A DNA stretch of 64,000 nt, taken from the NCBI GenBank assembly GCA_016795245.1, contig JAEUIA010000073.1, positions 1 through 64,000 on the forward strand, written 5' to 3'. Below, piece by piece: positions 38,353 through 45,592 of the stretch. A model generated the notes under the pieces. That model was given only the letters and a program-made list of their open reading frames with translations. It had not been told where the DNA came from and did no database searches. The position numbers and the translations under genes are program-made. Positions within the stretch are counted from its first letter, which is position 1, and each line of letters opens with the position of its first letter. This stretch comes from Planctomycetota bacterium (GTDB taxonomy: Bacteria > Planctomycetota > UBA1135 > GCA-002686595).

Positions 38353-39378
38353 CTACTTCGCGCCGGAGGGCGTGGGTGCGGCCGGAACGACGGGTGCGGG
38401 CTTCAGCCCCAGACGCTCCACGGCGCCGTCGACGAGGCGCAGGATCAGCGCCTGGTAGGGAATGCCGCCGGCCGCGGCTGCGGTCGCGAATTCGCTGGTC
38501 TGCTCAAGGTAGCAGCTGGCGTTGACCTCGATCACGTACGGGTTGCCGTCCGCATCGACGCGCAGATCGACGCGCCCGTAATCGCGCACGTGCAGGGCGC
38601 GGAAGGCGGCGAGGGCGATTTCTTCCAGCCGCAGCTTCAGATCGGTGGGGATGTCGGCCAGGACGGCGCGCGTGCCCTTGAAACGCACGCTGTCCTCGTC
38701 CCACTTCGCGCGCGAATCGAGGATGCGCGCTGCGCGTTCGGGCAGGCCGGAGAAGTCGATCTCCATCGGCGGCAAGGCGATCGGATGAAGGTTGCCGATG
38801 ACGGCGACGTTGAACTCGCGGCCGTCGATGAATTCCTCGACCAGGGCGTCGTCCTTGACCTTGTCGTGGATCATCGCCACGCGCTTCATCAGGTCCTTCT
38901 CGTTCGACACGATCGAAGTCGGCGAGATGCCGATCGAAGCGTCCATGCTGAGCGGCTTCACGATCAGCGGCATGCGCAGTCCGGCCGCCTGCTGCGCGTT
39001 CGATTCACGCGTGAAAACAGCGAATTTCGGAAAGGGCACGCCCTCGAACGCGAGCAGCTTCTTGGTGATGCCTTTGTCTTGCTGCAGGAAGAACTCGCCC
39101 GGACCGCCGCCGACGTAAGGTACTTCGAGCAGGTCGAGCAAGCCGACGACGCACACGGCTCCGAGGCGCACCTTGCCGAAGTTCTCGAACAGGTTGAAGA
39201 CGAGATCGGGCTTGGGTTTCGTCAGCCCGTCGATCAACGCGTGCAGGTCGCGGTGCACGCCCAGGATGCTGGCTTCGTGCCCCCCGGCGACGAGCGCCTC
39301 CACCACCTGATCGACGACCTTGTCGTAGGAGCGCGGGTCTTTCTTCTTGTCGAGGTCAGTGAGAACGGTGATGCGCAT
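38353..39378 (-). CDS. D-alanine--D-alanine ligase-like ATP-grasp protein
   Basis: A 341-residue ATP-grasp enzyme. The N-terminal domain has [10 protein letters not shown] and a glycine-rich segment ([23 protein letters not shown]). The ATP-grasp core has [15 protein letters not shown] and [19 protein letters not shown]. The metal-binding C-terminal motif [17 protein letters not shown] fills the place of D-Ala-D-Ala ligase ENP/N motifs. The classical Ddl serine/tyrosine residues are not obvious, so the substrate is probably different. The ATG at 39378 matches the family start. It is one of three such ligases in the window. Confidence 0.82.
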   Translation of the reverse strand: MRITVLTDLDKKKDPRSYDKVVDQVVEALVAGGHEASILGVHRDLHALIDGLTKPKPDLVFNLFENFGKVRLGAVCVVGLLDLLEVPYVGGGPGEFFLQQDKGITKKLLAFEGVPFPKFAVFTRESNAQQAAGLRMPLIVKPLSMDASIGISPTSIVSNEKDLMKRVAMIHDKVKDDALVEEFIDGREFNVAVIGNLHPIALPPMEIDFSGLPERAARILDSRAKWDEDSVRFKGTRAVLADIPTDLKLRLEEIALAAFRALHVRDYGRVDLRVDADGNPYVIEVNASCYLEQTSEFATAAAAGGIPYQALILRLVDGAVERLGLKPAPVVPAAPTPSGAK

Positions 39379-39769
39379 GCGGTCGGCTATGGCTGTTGTA
39401 TCGTCCGCGCGCCGTTCTGGCTTGTGTCTGTCGCGCGGAACTTGAGCGACGGCATCAAGTTCGTCCCGGAGTGCGGATCGGCAGGAGACTCGGCGCAACG
39501 ACAATGGGCGAGACACAGGGCTCGATCACGGTGACGGAGTATTGGACTCCGGGCGCTCGAACTCGCGCCCGGAGCCGGTTCGATGGGCGATCTCTTCCCG
39601 CCACCGCGCCGGGTACACGCGGCTTCCCGGTGTAGTGAGGGCGCTGACTCTGCGTTCCGACGCGCACACGACCGAGCGCGCGGAGGCTTCGGTCATGTGT
39701 CGAACTGCGTTGTCCGGATGCCTAGACTGTCCGAACCCTGACCCGCGCGACCCAGAAGGAGCACAAGCC
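39379..39769. other. Divergent intergenic region
   Basis: These 391 bp separate the divergent ATP-grasp and bacterioferritin-like genes and so must hold both promoters. I see a TAGACT -10-like box at 39724-39729 upstream of the ferritin gene but no good -35, so I make no promoter call. The ferritin start has an AGGAG ribosome-binding site (39757-39761). No ORF here is convincing. Confidence 0.5.
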
Positions 39770-40234
39770 ATGACCACCCCCAAATTCGACAAGAAGGCCG
39801 TCGTCCGACTGCTGAACAAGATCCTCGAGATGGAGCTGGCAGGTGTCGTTCGCTACACGCACTACTCCTTGATGGTGTACGGCTACGGCCGGATACCGAT
39901 CGTCTCGTGGTTACGCTCCCAAGCCGACGAGTCCATGGCTCACGCGACCAAGGCGGGCGAACTCGTCACGCTGCTCGGCGAACATCCGTCACTGGCGATC
40001 GGTCCGCTGCTCGAGACTCACAATCACGACATCGGCGCGATCTTGCGCGAGGCGCTGGAGCACGAGCAGTCGACATTGCGCGCCTATCACGAACTGCTCA
40101 GCGCGACCGAAGGAAAGTCGGTGATGCTGGAAGAGTACGCACGGGAGATGATCTACGCCGAAGAACTGCACGTGGGCGAGGTCGACAAGATGCTGCGCCC
40201 ACCGGGACAGATCGGCGTGTTCGAGGATGCCTAG
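39770..40234 (+). CDS. Bacterioferritin-like ferritin-superfamily protein
   Basis: A 154-residue all-helical diiron protein. The four-helix bundle carries carboxylate/histidine ligands in LNKILEMELAGVVRYTHYS (helix A), ADESMAHATKAGELVT (helix B), REALEHEQSTLRAYHEL (helix C) and IYAEELHVGEVDKML (helix D). The ATG at 39770 follows AGGAG and starts just before helix A. The upstream in-frame extension is not family-like. The expected role is iron oxidation and storage. A heme-binding methionine analogous to E. coli Bfr Met52 may be that of ESMAH, but the spacing differs. Confidence 0.85.
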   Translation: MTTPKFDKKAVVRLLNKILEMELAGVVRYTHYSLMVYGYGRIPIVSWLRSQADESMAHATKAGELVTLLGEHPSLAIGPLLETHNHDIGAILREALEHEQSTLRAYHELLSATEGKSVMLEEYAREMIYAEELHVGEVDKMLRPPGQIGVFEDA

Positions 40235-40321
40235 CCGTAGACCACGGCGCGGATGAAGCGGTGCGCGCTTGCACTTGTGCAAGTTTCGTCGGATTCCGAG
40301 TTAGATGCCGAGTGTCGAGTC

Positions 40322-40359
40322 TGCACCACATGAGCCTGGCTCTGTATGGTCAAACTCGA
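40322..40359. repeat. Dispersed ~37-bp repeat, copy B
   Basis: This is the second copy of the repeat found at 1-38, in the same orientation and about 92% identical by eye. It lies in the 161-bp gap between the convergent ferritin-like and ACT-domain genes. No secondary structure beyond a weak hairpin is visible. Confidence 0.6.
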
Positions 40360-40395
40360 CCTGGCCACGTCGTGGTGGAGAACGGCACCGTCTAG

Positions 40396-40908
40396 CTAGA
40401 CGCGATGCATGAAGCGGAACACGCGCTCGTGCATCACGCGCACCACGTAGTCATCGGGACCGCCGAGGCACTCCAGGCACTGCTTCACTTTGGCGAAACT
40501 TGATTCGGGAGGTATTTCGACGGTCAAGACCAGGTGGAAGTAGCCCTCGATCATCCGCTGGCTGATGTTCTGCACGCTGGCTCTGCTGGTGGCGAGCGCG
40601 GTCGTGACTTCGGACAGGACACCGGGGCGGTTCTTGCCGACAGCGGTGATGACGAGGCTCGTGGCGCTGTCTTCGTCCTTGGGCTCGGGCAGATTCGGGA
40701 GCGTGGTCTGCGCGCGCTCGGCGTCGGGGCCGCGATCGGGCGCGGGTTCGACGTAGGCGCCGCCGGTGCGCGTGCGCAGTGCGAGGCCGTTTTCGGCGGC
40801 GAAGGCCTCGGCGTGCGGCGTGAGGAGCGTCTCTTCGTCGATCACGATCTCTTGACCCGCGGCGCTCAGGCGGCGCAGGTCTTCGGTCGTGAGGAAGCGA
40901 CGCGGCAC
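40396..40908 (-). CDS. BMC-locus ACT-domain protein
   Basis: A 170-residue protein in two parts. Residues 1-50 (FLTTEDLRRLSAAGQEIVID, then TLLTPHAEAFAAENGL) resemble the N-terminal segment seen in BMC-associated enzymes and EutQ-like proteins, which often sits next to shell genes. A Pro/Asp-rich linker (55-80) follows. Residues 85-165 form an ACT domain (VITAVGKNRPGVLSEVTTAL, then the beta-rich half) of the UPF0237 type, a small-ligand sensor fold. It is the last gene of the BMC operon, 13 bp beyond the BMC-T stop. A regulatory or cargo role is inferred, not shown. Confidence 0.7.
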   Translation of the reverse strand: MPRRFLTTEDLRRLSAAGQEIVIDEETLLTPHAEAFAAENGLALRTRTGGAYVEPAPDRGPDAERAQTTLPNLPEPKDEDSATSLVITAVGKNRPGVLSEVTTALATSRASVQNISQRMIEGYFHLVLTVEIPPESSFAKVKQCLECLGGPDDYVVRVMHERVFRFMHRV

Positions 40909-40921
40909 GTTCGATCTCCGA

Positions 40922-41518
40922 TCAGAGGTGGCGCACGAGTTCGGGGTGCGGGCGTGCGATCACGACTTCGCGCGTCAACAGACCGCGCTCCTGCGCCATC
41001 CGCGCGCCGGCGGCGACCGAGCTGCGGACGTCGCTGACTTCGCCCGTGAGGGTGAAGAAGCTCTTGCCGCCCAGGCCGTTCGCGATGCGGATGTCGACCA
41101 GGTCGACCGTCGCCGTCTTGAGCGCGATGTCGGCGGCCGAAACCGTCGACGCCACCGTGTTCGTCTCGATCACGCCGATGGCGTCGAGCTGGCCGTTGAT
41201 CTTGCCGCCGGTGCGCTTGAGCATCGGCACGACCTGCTCGTGGATCTGGGGAATGACGAGCTGGTCGACGAGATCCCCGCCGGCGATCTGCGCGCCTTTC
41301 GCCGCCGAGGCGCGTACGTCCTGCACGGCACCCGTGAAGAGCATCACGTACTTGCCGGGTTGCACGGGCGTCGCGAAGAGCATCTCGACGTGCGCTTCCT
41401 TCAAGACCGCGTCGGCGACTTCGACGCCGCGCGCCACCGAGCACAGCTCGAGCACGCCGATCGCGATGTCGAGCCCGACGTCGTCGCGCAGTTCCGGATT
41501 GTGGTCGTTTCGATTCAT
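40922..41518 (-). CDS. BMC-T shell protein (tandem BMC domains)
   Basis: A 198-residue trimeric shell tile with two fused BMC domains. The first begins IGVLELCSVARGVEVADAVL and the second IGVIETNTVASTVSAADIAL, each followed by the beta hairpin ending in FTGAVQDVR or LTGEVSDVR. The sequence resembles the Haliangium ochraceum BMC-T1 type (ALGVLELTSIARG-like first domain). It would occupy pseudo-hexameric sites of the shell facets. The ATG at 41518 lies 5 bp beyond the upstream BMC-P stop. The longer ORF is an antisense shadow. Confidence 0.9.
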   Translation of the reverse strand: MNRNDHNPELRDDVGLDIAIGVLELCSVARGVEVADAVLKEAHVEMLFATPVQPGKYVMLFTGAVQDVRASAAKGAQIAGGDLVDQLVIPQIHEQVVPMLKRTGGKINGQLDAIGVIETNTVASTVSAADIALKTATVDLVDIRIANGLGGKSFFTLTGEVSDVRSSVAAGARMAQERGLLTREVVIARPHPELVRHL

Positions 41519-41523
41519 GAGGT

Positions 41524-41844
41524 TCACCTCTTCGTCTGTAGATCGTGTGCCTGCGTCGAACCGAAGACGCGCCCGTCCTCGAGTTCCATTTTGTCGATGA
41601 TCGCCGACACCGCGCATTGAAAGCCGATGTCGTGGCTGCGCCCGATGCAATGCCGCGCCGCGCGTCCGAACACGACGAGCACGCGCTCGCCGATGCCGGC
41701 GCCCAGGGGATCGACCGCGACGATGGTCTCGGCCGACTCCTTGCCGTCGCTCGTGAACGGGCGGATCACGAGGAAGCGCAATCCGACGAGCGTCGGGTCC
41801 TTCTGCGTGGCCCACACGTTGCCGATGACGGTGCCGACCAGCAT
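41524..41844 (-). CDS. BMC-P pentameric vertex protein (EutN/CcmL family)
   Basis: A 106-residue shell vertex protein. The family N-terminus MLVGTVIGNVWATQKDPTLVGLRFLVI and the GAGIGERVLVVFGRAARHCIG segment, then the IIDKMEL strand, match EutN/CcmL/BMC-P proteins that cap the icosahedral vertices. The ATG at 41844 shares one base with the upstream BMC-P stop, a coupled arrangement. It is the second of two BMC-P genes. Confidence 0.92.
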   Translation of the reverse strand: MLVGTVIGNVWATQKDPTLVGLRFLVIRPFTSDGKESAETIVAVDPLGAGIGERVLVVFGRAARHCIGRSHDIGFQCAVSAIIDKMELEDGRVFGSTQAHDLQTKR

Positions 41845-42158
41845 CAGCTCGTCCCCTTGCGCCAGCTGGCGGGTGCCGTGGGGACGTCGAAATCGTCGAC
41901 GATGCCGACGACGGCCGCTTCGAGCGCGAAATCGCCGTCGACTCCGAGTGCCGCGACACGCGCGGCTTTCCCGAACGCGACGACGACGTGTTGTCCGACG
42001 GCGGCTCCGAGCGTGTCCGCGCACACGACCGGCGTGACCTTGCGCGCGCCCGGCTCGCGGTGCTCGTCGAGCGATTCGACGACCAGCAAGCGCATCGACG
42101 CGAGGTCCGAGACCTTCTTGGTGGCCCACAATTCTCCGACGACGCGCGCGAGGAACAT
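41844..42158 (-). CDS. BMC-P pentameric vertex protein (EutN/CcmL family)
   Basis: A 104-residue vertex protein. The sequence MFLARVVGELWATKKVSDLASMRLLVVESL at the start, GAAVGQHVVVAFGKAARVAAL in the middle and VVGIVDDFDV near the end are the BMC-P pattern. It is a diverged paralogue of the following gene, so the vertices may be mixed or alternative. It overlaps both the next BMC-P start and the end of the preceding BMC-Tdp gene. Confidence 0.92.
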   Translation of the reverse strand: MFLARVVGELWATKKVSDLASMRLLVVESLDEHREPGARKVTPVVCADTLGAAVGQHVVVAFGKAARVAALGVDGDFALEAAVVGIVDDFDVPTAPASWRKGTS

Positions 42159-42802
42159 CAGTCGATCCCCGTGTTGGCGCGCCCGCGCAAACCGCTGAGC
42201 GCGCGCTCGACCGCTTTGACCGCGGCATCGATCTCGGCATCGGTGCCGGCCAGACGCAGACGGCCGACGGCACCTTCCGCGCCCAGACCCACGATGCGGA
42301 TCGGCGAGTGCTTCTCGGCCTCGTTCGCCGCCAGCGTCACATACACGGCCGGGTTGACTTCGAGCGTGTAGAGCGTGTCGTCGCCGAGCACGAGCATCCC
42401 CGCGCGCGTGCGGTTGATCATCATCGCCTGGTGATCCGAGATCTTGCGGATGATCTCGCTCGTCAGGATGTTCGGCGCGAGCGCGTCGTCCAGCGTGCAA
42501 CCGGCCGCCTTCAAGATCACCGCGCCCGCCTGGCGCACCATGCCCTGATCCGGGCCGTGCACCTCGAGCGTGCCGTAGCTGCGCTCGGTGACGAGCGCGC
42601 CCGGCTTCACGTCGCAGGCCTTCAACGCCACGTCCATCAGACGATTGATCACGATCCCAGGCTGCACTTCGAGCCAGAACGCAGCTTCGCCCGTGACGGG
42701 GAAGAACCCGTCCGAGTTCGTGGCCACGGTCGCGGCGAACTGCGGTTGCATCTGGTCGATGAACACCGCCCCGCGCAGCTCGATTTGCCGAGTCGTCGAC
42801 AT
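42158..42802 (-). CDS. BMC-Tdp shell protein, CcmP-like (permuted tandem BMC)
   Basis: A 214-residue protein whose first half (LRGAVFIDQMQPQFAATVAT, then EVQPGIVINRLMDVALKACDV) closely follows the cyanobacterial carboxysome protein CcmP as I recall it (LRSYVYLDNLQRQHASYI, then EISPGIEINRMMDIALKAA). The second half, LNPAVYVTLAANEAEKHSPI-like with GRLRLAGTDAEIDAAVKA, is the second permuted BMC domain. CcmP-type trimers stack in pairs and have a gated large pore. Here it would be the route for bulky cofactors or substrates. It was not recognised as PduL. It is coupled to the next gene. Confidence 0.85.
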   Translation of the reverse strand: MSTTRQIELRGAVFIDQMQPQFAATVATNSDGFFPVTGEAAFWLEVQPGIVINRLMDVALKACDVKPGALVTERSYGTLEVHGPDQGMVRQAGAVILKAAGCTLDDALAPNILTSEIIRKISDHQAMMINRTRAGMLVLGDDTLYTLEVNPAVYVTLAANEAEKHSPIRIVGLGAEGAVGRLRLAGTDAEIDAAVKAVERALSGLRGRANTGID

Positions 42803-42839
42803 GTCACGCTGTCACGCGTTCACCACGCGTGCCGGTGCG

Positions 42840-43130
42840 TCACTTTTGCTCGGGGATCGGCGGCAGGAAGAGGTCGAGGTCGCCGGCCGGACGCGGGATC
42901 ACGTGTTGCCCGACCAGCTCACCCACGCGCTTCGCCGCGGCGGCGCCGGCTTCGACGGCTGCTTTCACCGCGCCGACTTCGCCGCGCACCATCACGGTCA
43001 TGAGCGCGCCACCGGAGCGCTCCTTGCCGATCAACGTCACCTTCGCGGCCTTGCACATGGCGTCTGCGGCTTCGATGGCACCGACGAGACCCTTCGTCTC
43101 GATCAGGCCCAGGGCGATCATGCTGTCCAT
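42840..43130 (-). CDS. BMC-H hexameric shell protein
   Basis: A 96-residue single BMC-domain protein. The core [21 protein letters not shown] is the standard BMC N-terminal strand-helix. The pore-region segment [19 protein letters not shown] and the C-terminal [14 protein letters not shown] complete it. It forms the hexagonal facets of the compartment. It is a close relative of the second BMC-H gene at 45071, and the two flank the aldehyde dehydrogenase gene. Confidence 0.95.
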   Translation of the reverse strand: MDSMIALGLIETKGLVGAIEAADAMCKAAKVTLIGKERSGGALMTVMVRGEVGAVKAAVEAGAAAAKRVGELVGQHVIPRPAGDLDLFLPPIPEQK

Positions 43131-43176
43131 GGTTCAGTACTCCTTCTTCAGTTTGGATTCGTAGCGCGCGCAGGTG

Positions 43177-45036
43177 TCAGGCCTTGCACGCGCCGGTGGT
43201 CACTTCGTGATGTGGACAACCCTTGCACGGGCCCAGCGGACAACCGCTGCCGGCGTGCGACATCAGGGTTTGAATTTCAGCCGAGCTGAGCGTGCCGCCG
43301 ACGTAGGGCGAACTCGGCTTCGCAGCGGGAGCTGCGGTGCGCGGCGCGGGTTGGATCGTGCTCGGCGCGTGGAAACTCGGCAGCGTCGCAATCGCGACGC
43401 CGGATCCGGATGCGAATCCGCTCGCGGGCGGAGCGCTCTTCAAGGCCGGTGCGACCTTGGATTTCCACGGCGTCGCGCTGTCGCTCGTCGTCGCGGCTTG
43501 AGACTTGTCGTTCACGCTTGGATTGCCGCGCCAATTGCTGCTCGCGTCAGCAGTCATGGCGCTCGAAGACGGTGCAGTCGCGCTCGAGCTGAGCGCCGGA
43601 TCGCCGCGCACGCTGGACCCGCGCGGCATGCCGTCCTTGGTCAGCGCGGCCGCGCGCTCGTGGTCGCGCAGTTCGATCTGCGCCCAGTCGCGGCGCACGA
43701 ATGCGGCGCGTTTGACGTTGATCAGGTGTCTGGCGGTGATGTTGTCGCTCGTGATGTTGCCCGCTTGCGGCCCGCACCCGAGCGACATCGAAGGCACGAG
43801 ATTCGTCGAGTAACCGACGGCACCTTGCGAGCACGGACCGTTGACGATGATCCGGTTGGCGGGCTTCTCGAGGAAGAACGCGTCGAGCACGCGCTCGTCC
43901 TTGGCGTGGATGCCGAGCGTGTGGCCGAGCCCGTCGAAGGCGAGCATGTCCATGCACGCCTGGCAGCCCTCTTTCCAGCCGTCGACCTTGTGCAGCGACA
44001 AGACCGGGCAGAGGATCTCGATCGAGAGCGGCCACTCCTTGCCGATGCCGCCCTGCCAAGCGAGCAAAATCGTCGTGGTCTTCGCCACCGCGAACCCGGC
44101 CATCTCGGCGATGCGCCAGGGATCGAGGCCCACCACATCGGCGTTCATGTGGCCGCGCACGTTGCAGAGCTTCGCGAGCTTCCTGGTCTCGTCTTCGTTG
44201 CACAGATGCGCGCCGCGCTTCACGAGTTCCGCGACGAGTTGATTGGCGATCGGCGCGTCTAGGATCAAGCCTTGTTCCGAGCAGCACAACGTCGCGTTGT
44301 CGAAGCTCTGGCTGGCGGTGATCGCTTGTGCGGCCCACGGAATGTCCGCCGAGCGATCGATGTACACCGGCACGTTTCCGGGTCCGACGCCGTAGGCCGG
44401 CTTTCCCGAAGAATAGGCCGCATTCACGAGACCCGTGCCGCCGGTCGCGAGGATCAGCGCGATGTCCTTGTGCTTCATCAACGCGCCCGTCGACTCGATC
44501 GTCGGGTTGGGCAGCGACAGCACGAGGTCCGGCGGTCCGCCCGCGCGTTCGATCGCGCGCCGCAACACTTCCGCGCTCTCCGCGATGCAGCGGCGCGCGC
44601 GCGGGTGCGGGCTGATCACGATCGCGTTCCGGCCCTTGACGCTGATGATCGACTTGAACATCGCCGTCGAAGTCGGATTGGTCGTGGGCACGATGCCCGC
44701 GATCACACCCGACGCGGTCGCGACCTCGACGACGCCGGTCTTGTCGTCGCGCGAGATGATGCCGACGGTCTTCTCGTTCTGGATCGAGGCCCACGTGCCC
44801 TCGGAACCGACCAGGTTCTTCAGCACCTTGTAGTGCACGCGGCCGATGCCGGTCTCCTCGACCGCGAGGCGCGCGAGATCGTAGGCCGCAGCCGCACCGG
44901 CCTTCGCCATCGCCGCGCACAGAGCGTCCGTCTGGCGCTGGTCGTAGTGATGGATCGCCTCGCACGCGCGTTTGGCGCGCGCCACCATGTCGCGCACGTC
45001 TTGCAGTGCGCGCAGGTCGGGATCGATCGTGGACAT
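43177..45036 (-). CDS. BMC-associated CoA-acylating aldehyde dehydrogenase with Cys-rich C-terminal tail
   Basis: A 619-residue lumen enzyme of the PduP/EutE type, converting an aldehyde plus CoA and NAD to acyl-CoA. Residues 1-465 are the dehydrogenase: VPTTNPTSTAMFKSI at 117-131, ATGGTGLV at 198-204, and catalytic Cys251 or Cys252 in SFDNATLCCSEQG. Then comes a ~105-residue Ser/Ala/Pro linker. A C-terminal amphipathic helix, LSSAEIQTLMSHAG (583-596), is a candidate encapsulation peptide. It is followed by a cysteine-rich end with Cys599, 604, 607 and 617 (CPLGPCKGCPHH). Ordinary members are ~470 residues. It is the only enzyme in the BMC operon. Confidence 0.9.
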   Translation of the reverse strand: MSTIDPDLRALQDVRDMVARAKRACEAIHHYDQRQTDALCAAMAKAGAAAAYDLARLAVEETGIGRVHYKVLKNLVGSEGTWASIQNEKTVGIISRDDKTGVVEVATASGVIAGIVPTTNPTSTAMFKSIISVKGRNAIVISPHPRARRCIAESAEVLRRAIERAGGPPDLVLSLPNPTIESTGALMKHKDIALILATGGTGLVNAAYSSGKPAYGVGPGNVPVYIDRSADIPWAAQAITASQSFDNATLCCSEQGLILDAPIANQLVAELVKRGAHLCNEDETRKLAKLCNVRGHMNADVVGLDPWRIAEMAGFAVAKTTTILLAWQGGIGKEWPLSIEILCPVLSLHKVDGWKEGCQACMDMLAFDGLGHTLGIHAKDERVLDAFFLEKPANRIIVNGPCSQGAVGYSTNLVPSMSLGCGPQAGNITSDNITARHLINVKRAAFVRRDWAQIELRDHERAAALTKDGMPRGSSVRGDPALSSSATAPSSSAMTADASSNWRGNPSVNDKSQAATTSDSATPWKSKVAPALKSAPPASGFASGSGVAIATLPSFHAPSTIQPAPRTAAPAAKPSSPYVGGTLSSAEIQTLMSHAGSGCPLGPCKGCPHHEVTTGACKA

Positions 45037-45070
45037 CTTGACTCCAGCCGCGCGGACGCGACAGGTTCAC

Positions 45071-45391
45071 TCAGTCCGGGTTCTTGCCCGCGGGCTTCGC
45101 GCCCTTCGGGAGCGGTTGCATCTTGGGCAGGATGCGCCAGACCTGATCGTGCGGGCGCGGGATCACGTGGACGCTGACGAGTTCGCCGACGCGGCGCGCG
45201 GCCGCGGCACCGGCATCGGTGGCGGCCTTGACCGCGCCGACTTCGCCGACGACGAACATCGTCCAGTACCCGGCGGTGATGTTTTCGCGGCCGAACAGTT
45301 CGACCATGGCCGCTTTGACCATGGCGTCCGCGGCTTCGATGTGACCCACGAGACCCTTGGTCTCGACCATTCCCAGTGCAGTCGGCTTCAT
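45071..45391 (-). CDS. BMC-H hexameric shell protein
   Basis: A 106-residue BMC-domain protein that begins the shell operon. The core [21 protein letters not shown] is followed by [20 protein letters not shown] and [16 protein letters not shown]. It ends in a short basic, Lys/Pro-rich tail not shared by the other BMC-H. The ATG at 45391 gives the family-like start, while the longer ORF adds an unrelated basic leader. It lies 34 bp before the aldehyde dehydrogenase gene. Confidence 0.95.
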   Translation of the reverse strand: MKPTALGMVETKGLVGHIEAADAMVKAAMVELFGRENITAGYWTMFVVGEVGAVKAATDAGAAAARRVGELVSVHVIPRPHDQVWRILPKMQPLPKGAKPAGKNPD

Positions 45392-45447
45392 GGAGGCGCT
45401 TTTCTGCCGGCGCACTCGGAGATCGAGCGTCGACGCGGCGGGCGAGG

Positions 45448-45475
45448 AGTGTAGCGCCGCGCGCGCGCGACACAA
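45448..45475 (-). promoter_or_regulatory. Putative promoter of the BMC operon
   Basis: On the minus strand a TTGTGT -35-like box (45470-45475) and a TACACT -10 box (45448-45453) are 16 bp apart, upstream of the first BMC-H ATG (45391). The region up to 45593 is also the divergent promoter area for the ClC gene. Call by motif only. Confidence 0.4.
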
Positions 45476-45592
45476 TCACTACCGCACGCTCACCAGAGCT
45501 TGCGGGGAACTTGCCGGGCACTTGGAGTATGCTCGGCCTCCGATCTCCGGCCGATTGTTTCGCGCCGCCCGGAGCGTAAGCTCGGCCGTCTC

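Noticed and set aside
42158..42802. PduL phosphotransacylase
   Set aside because: Lacks the PduL His-containing metal motifs and instead matches CcmP-type tandem BMC sequence.
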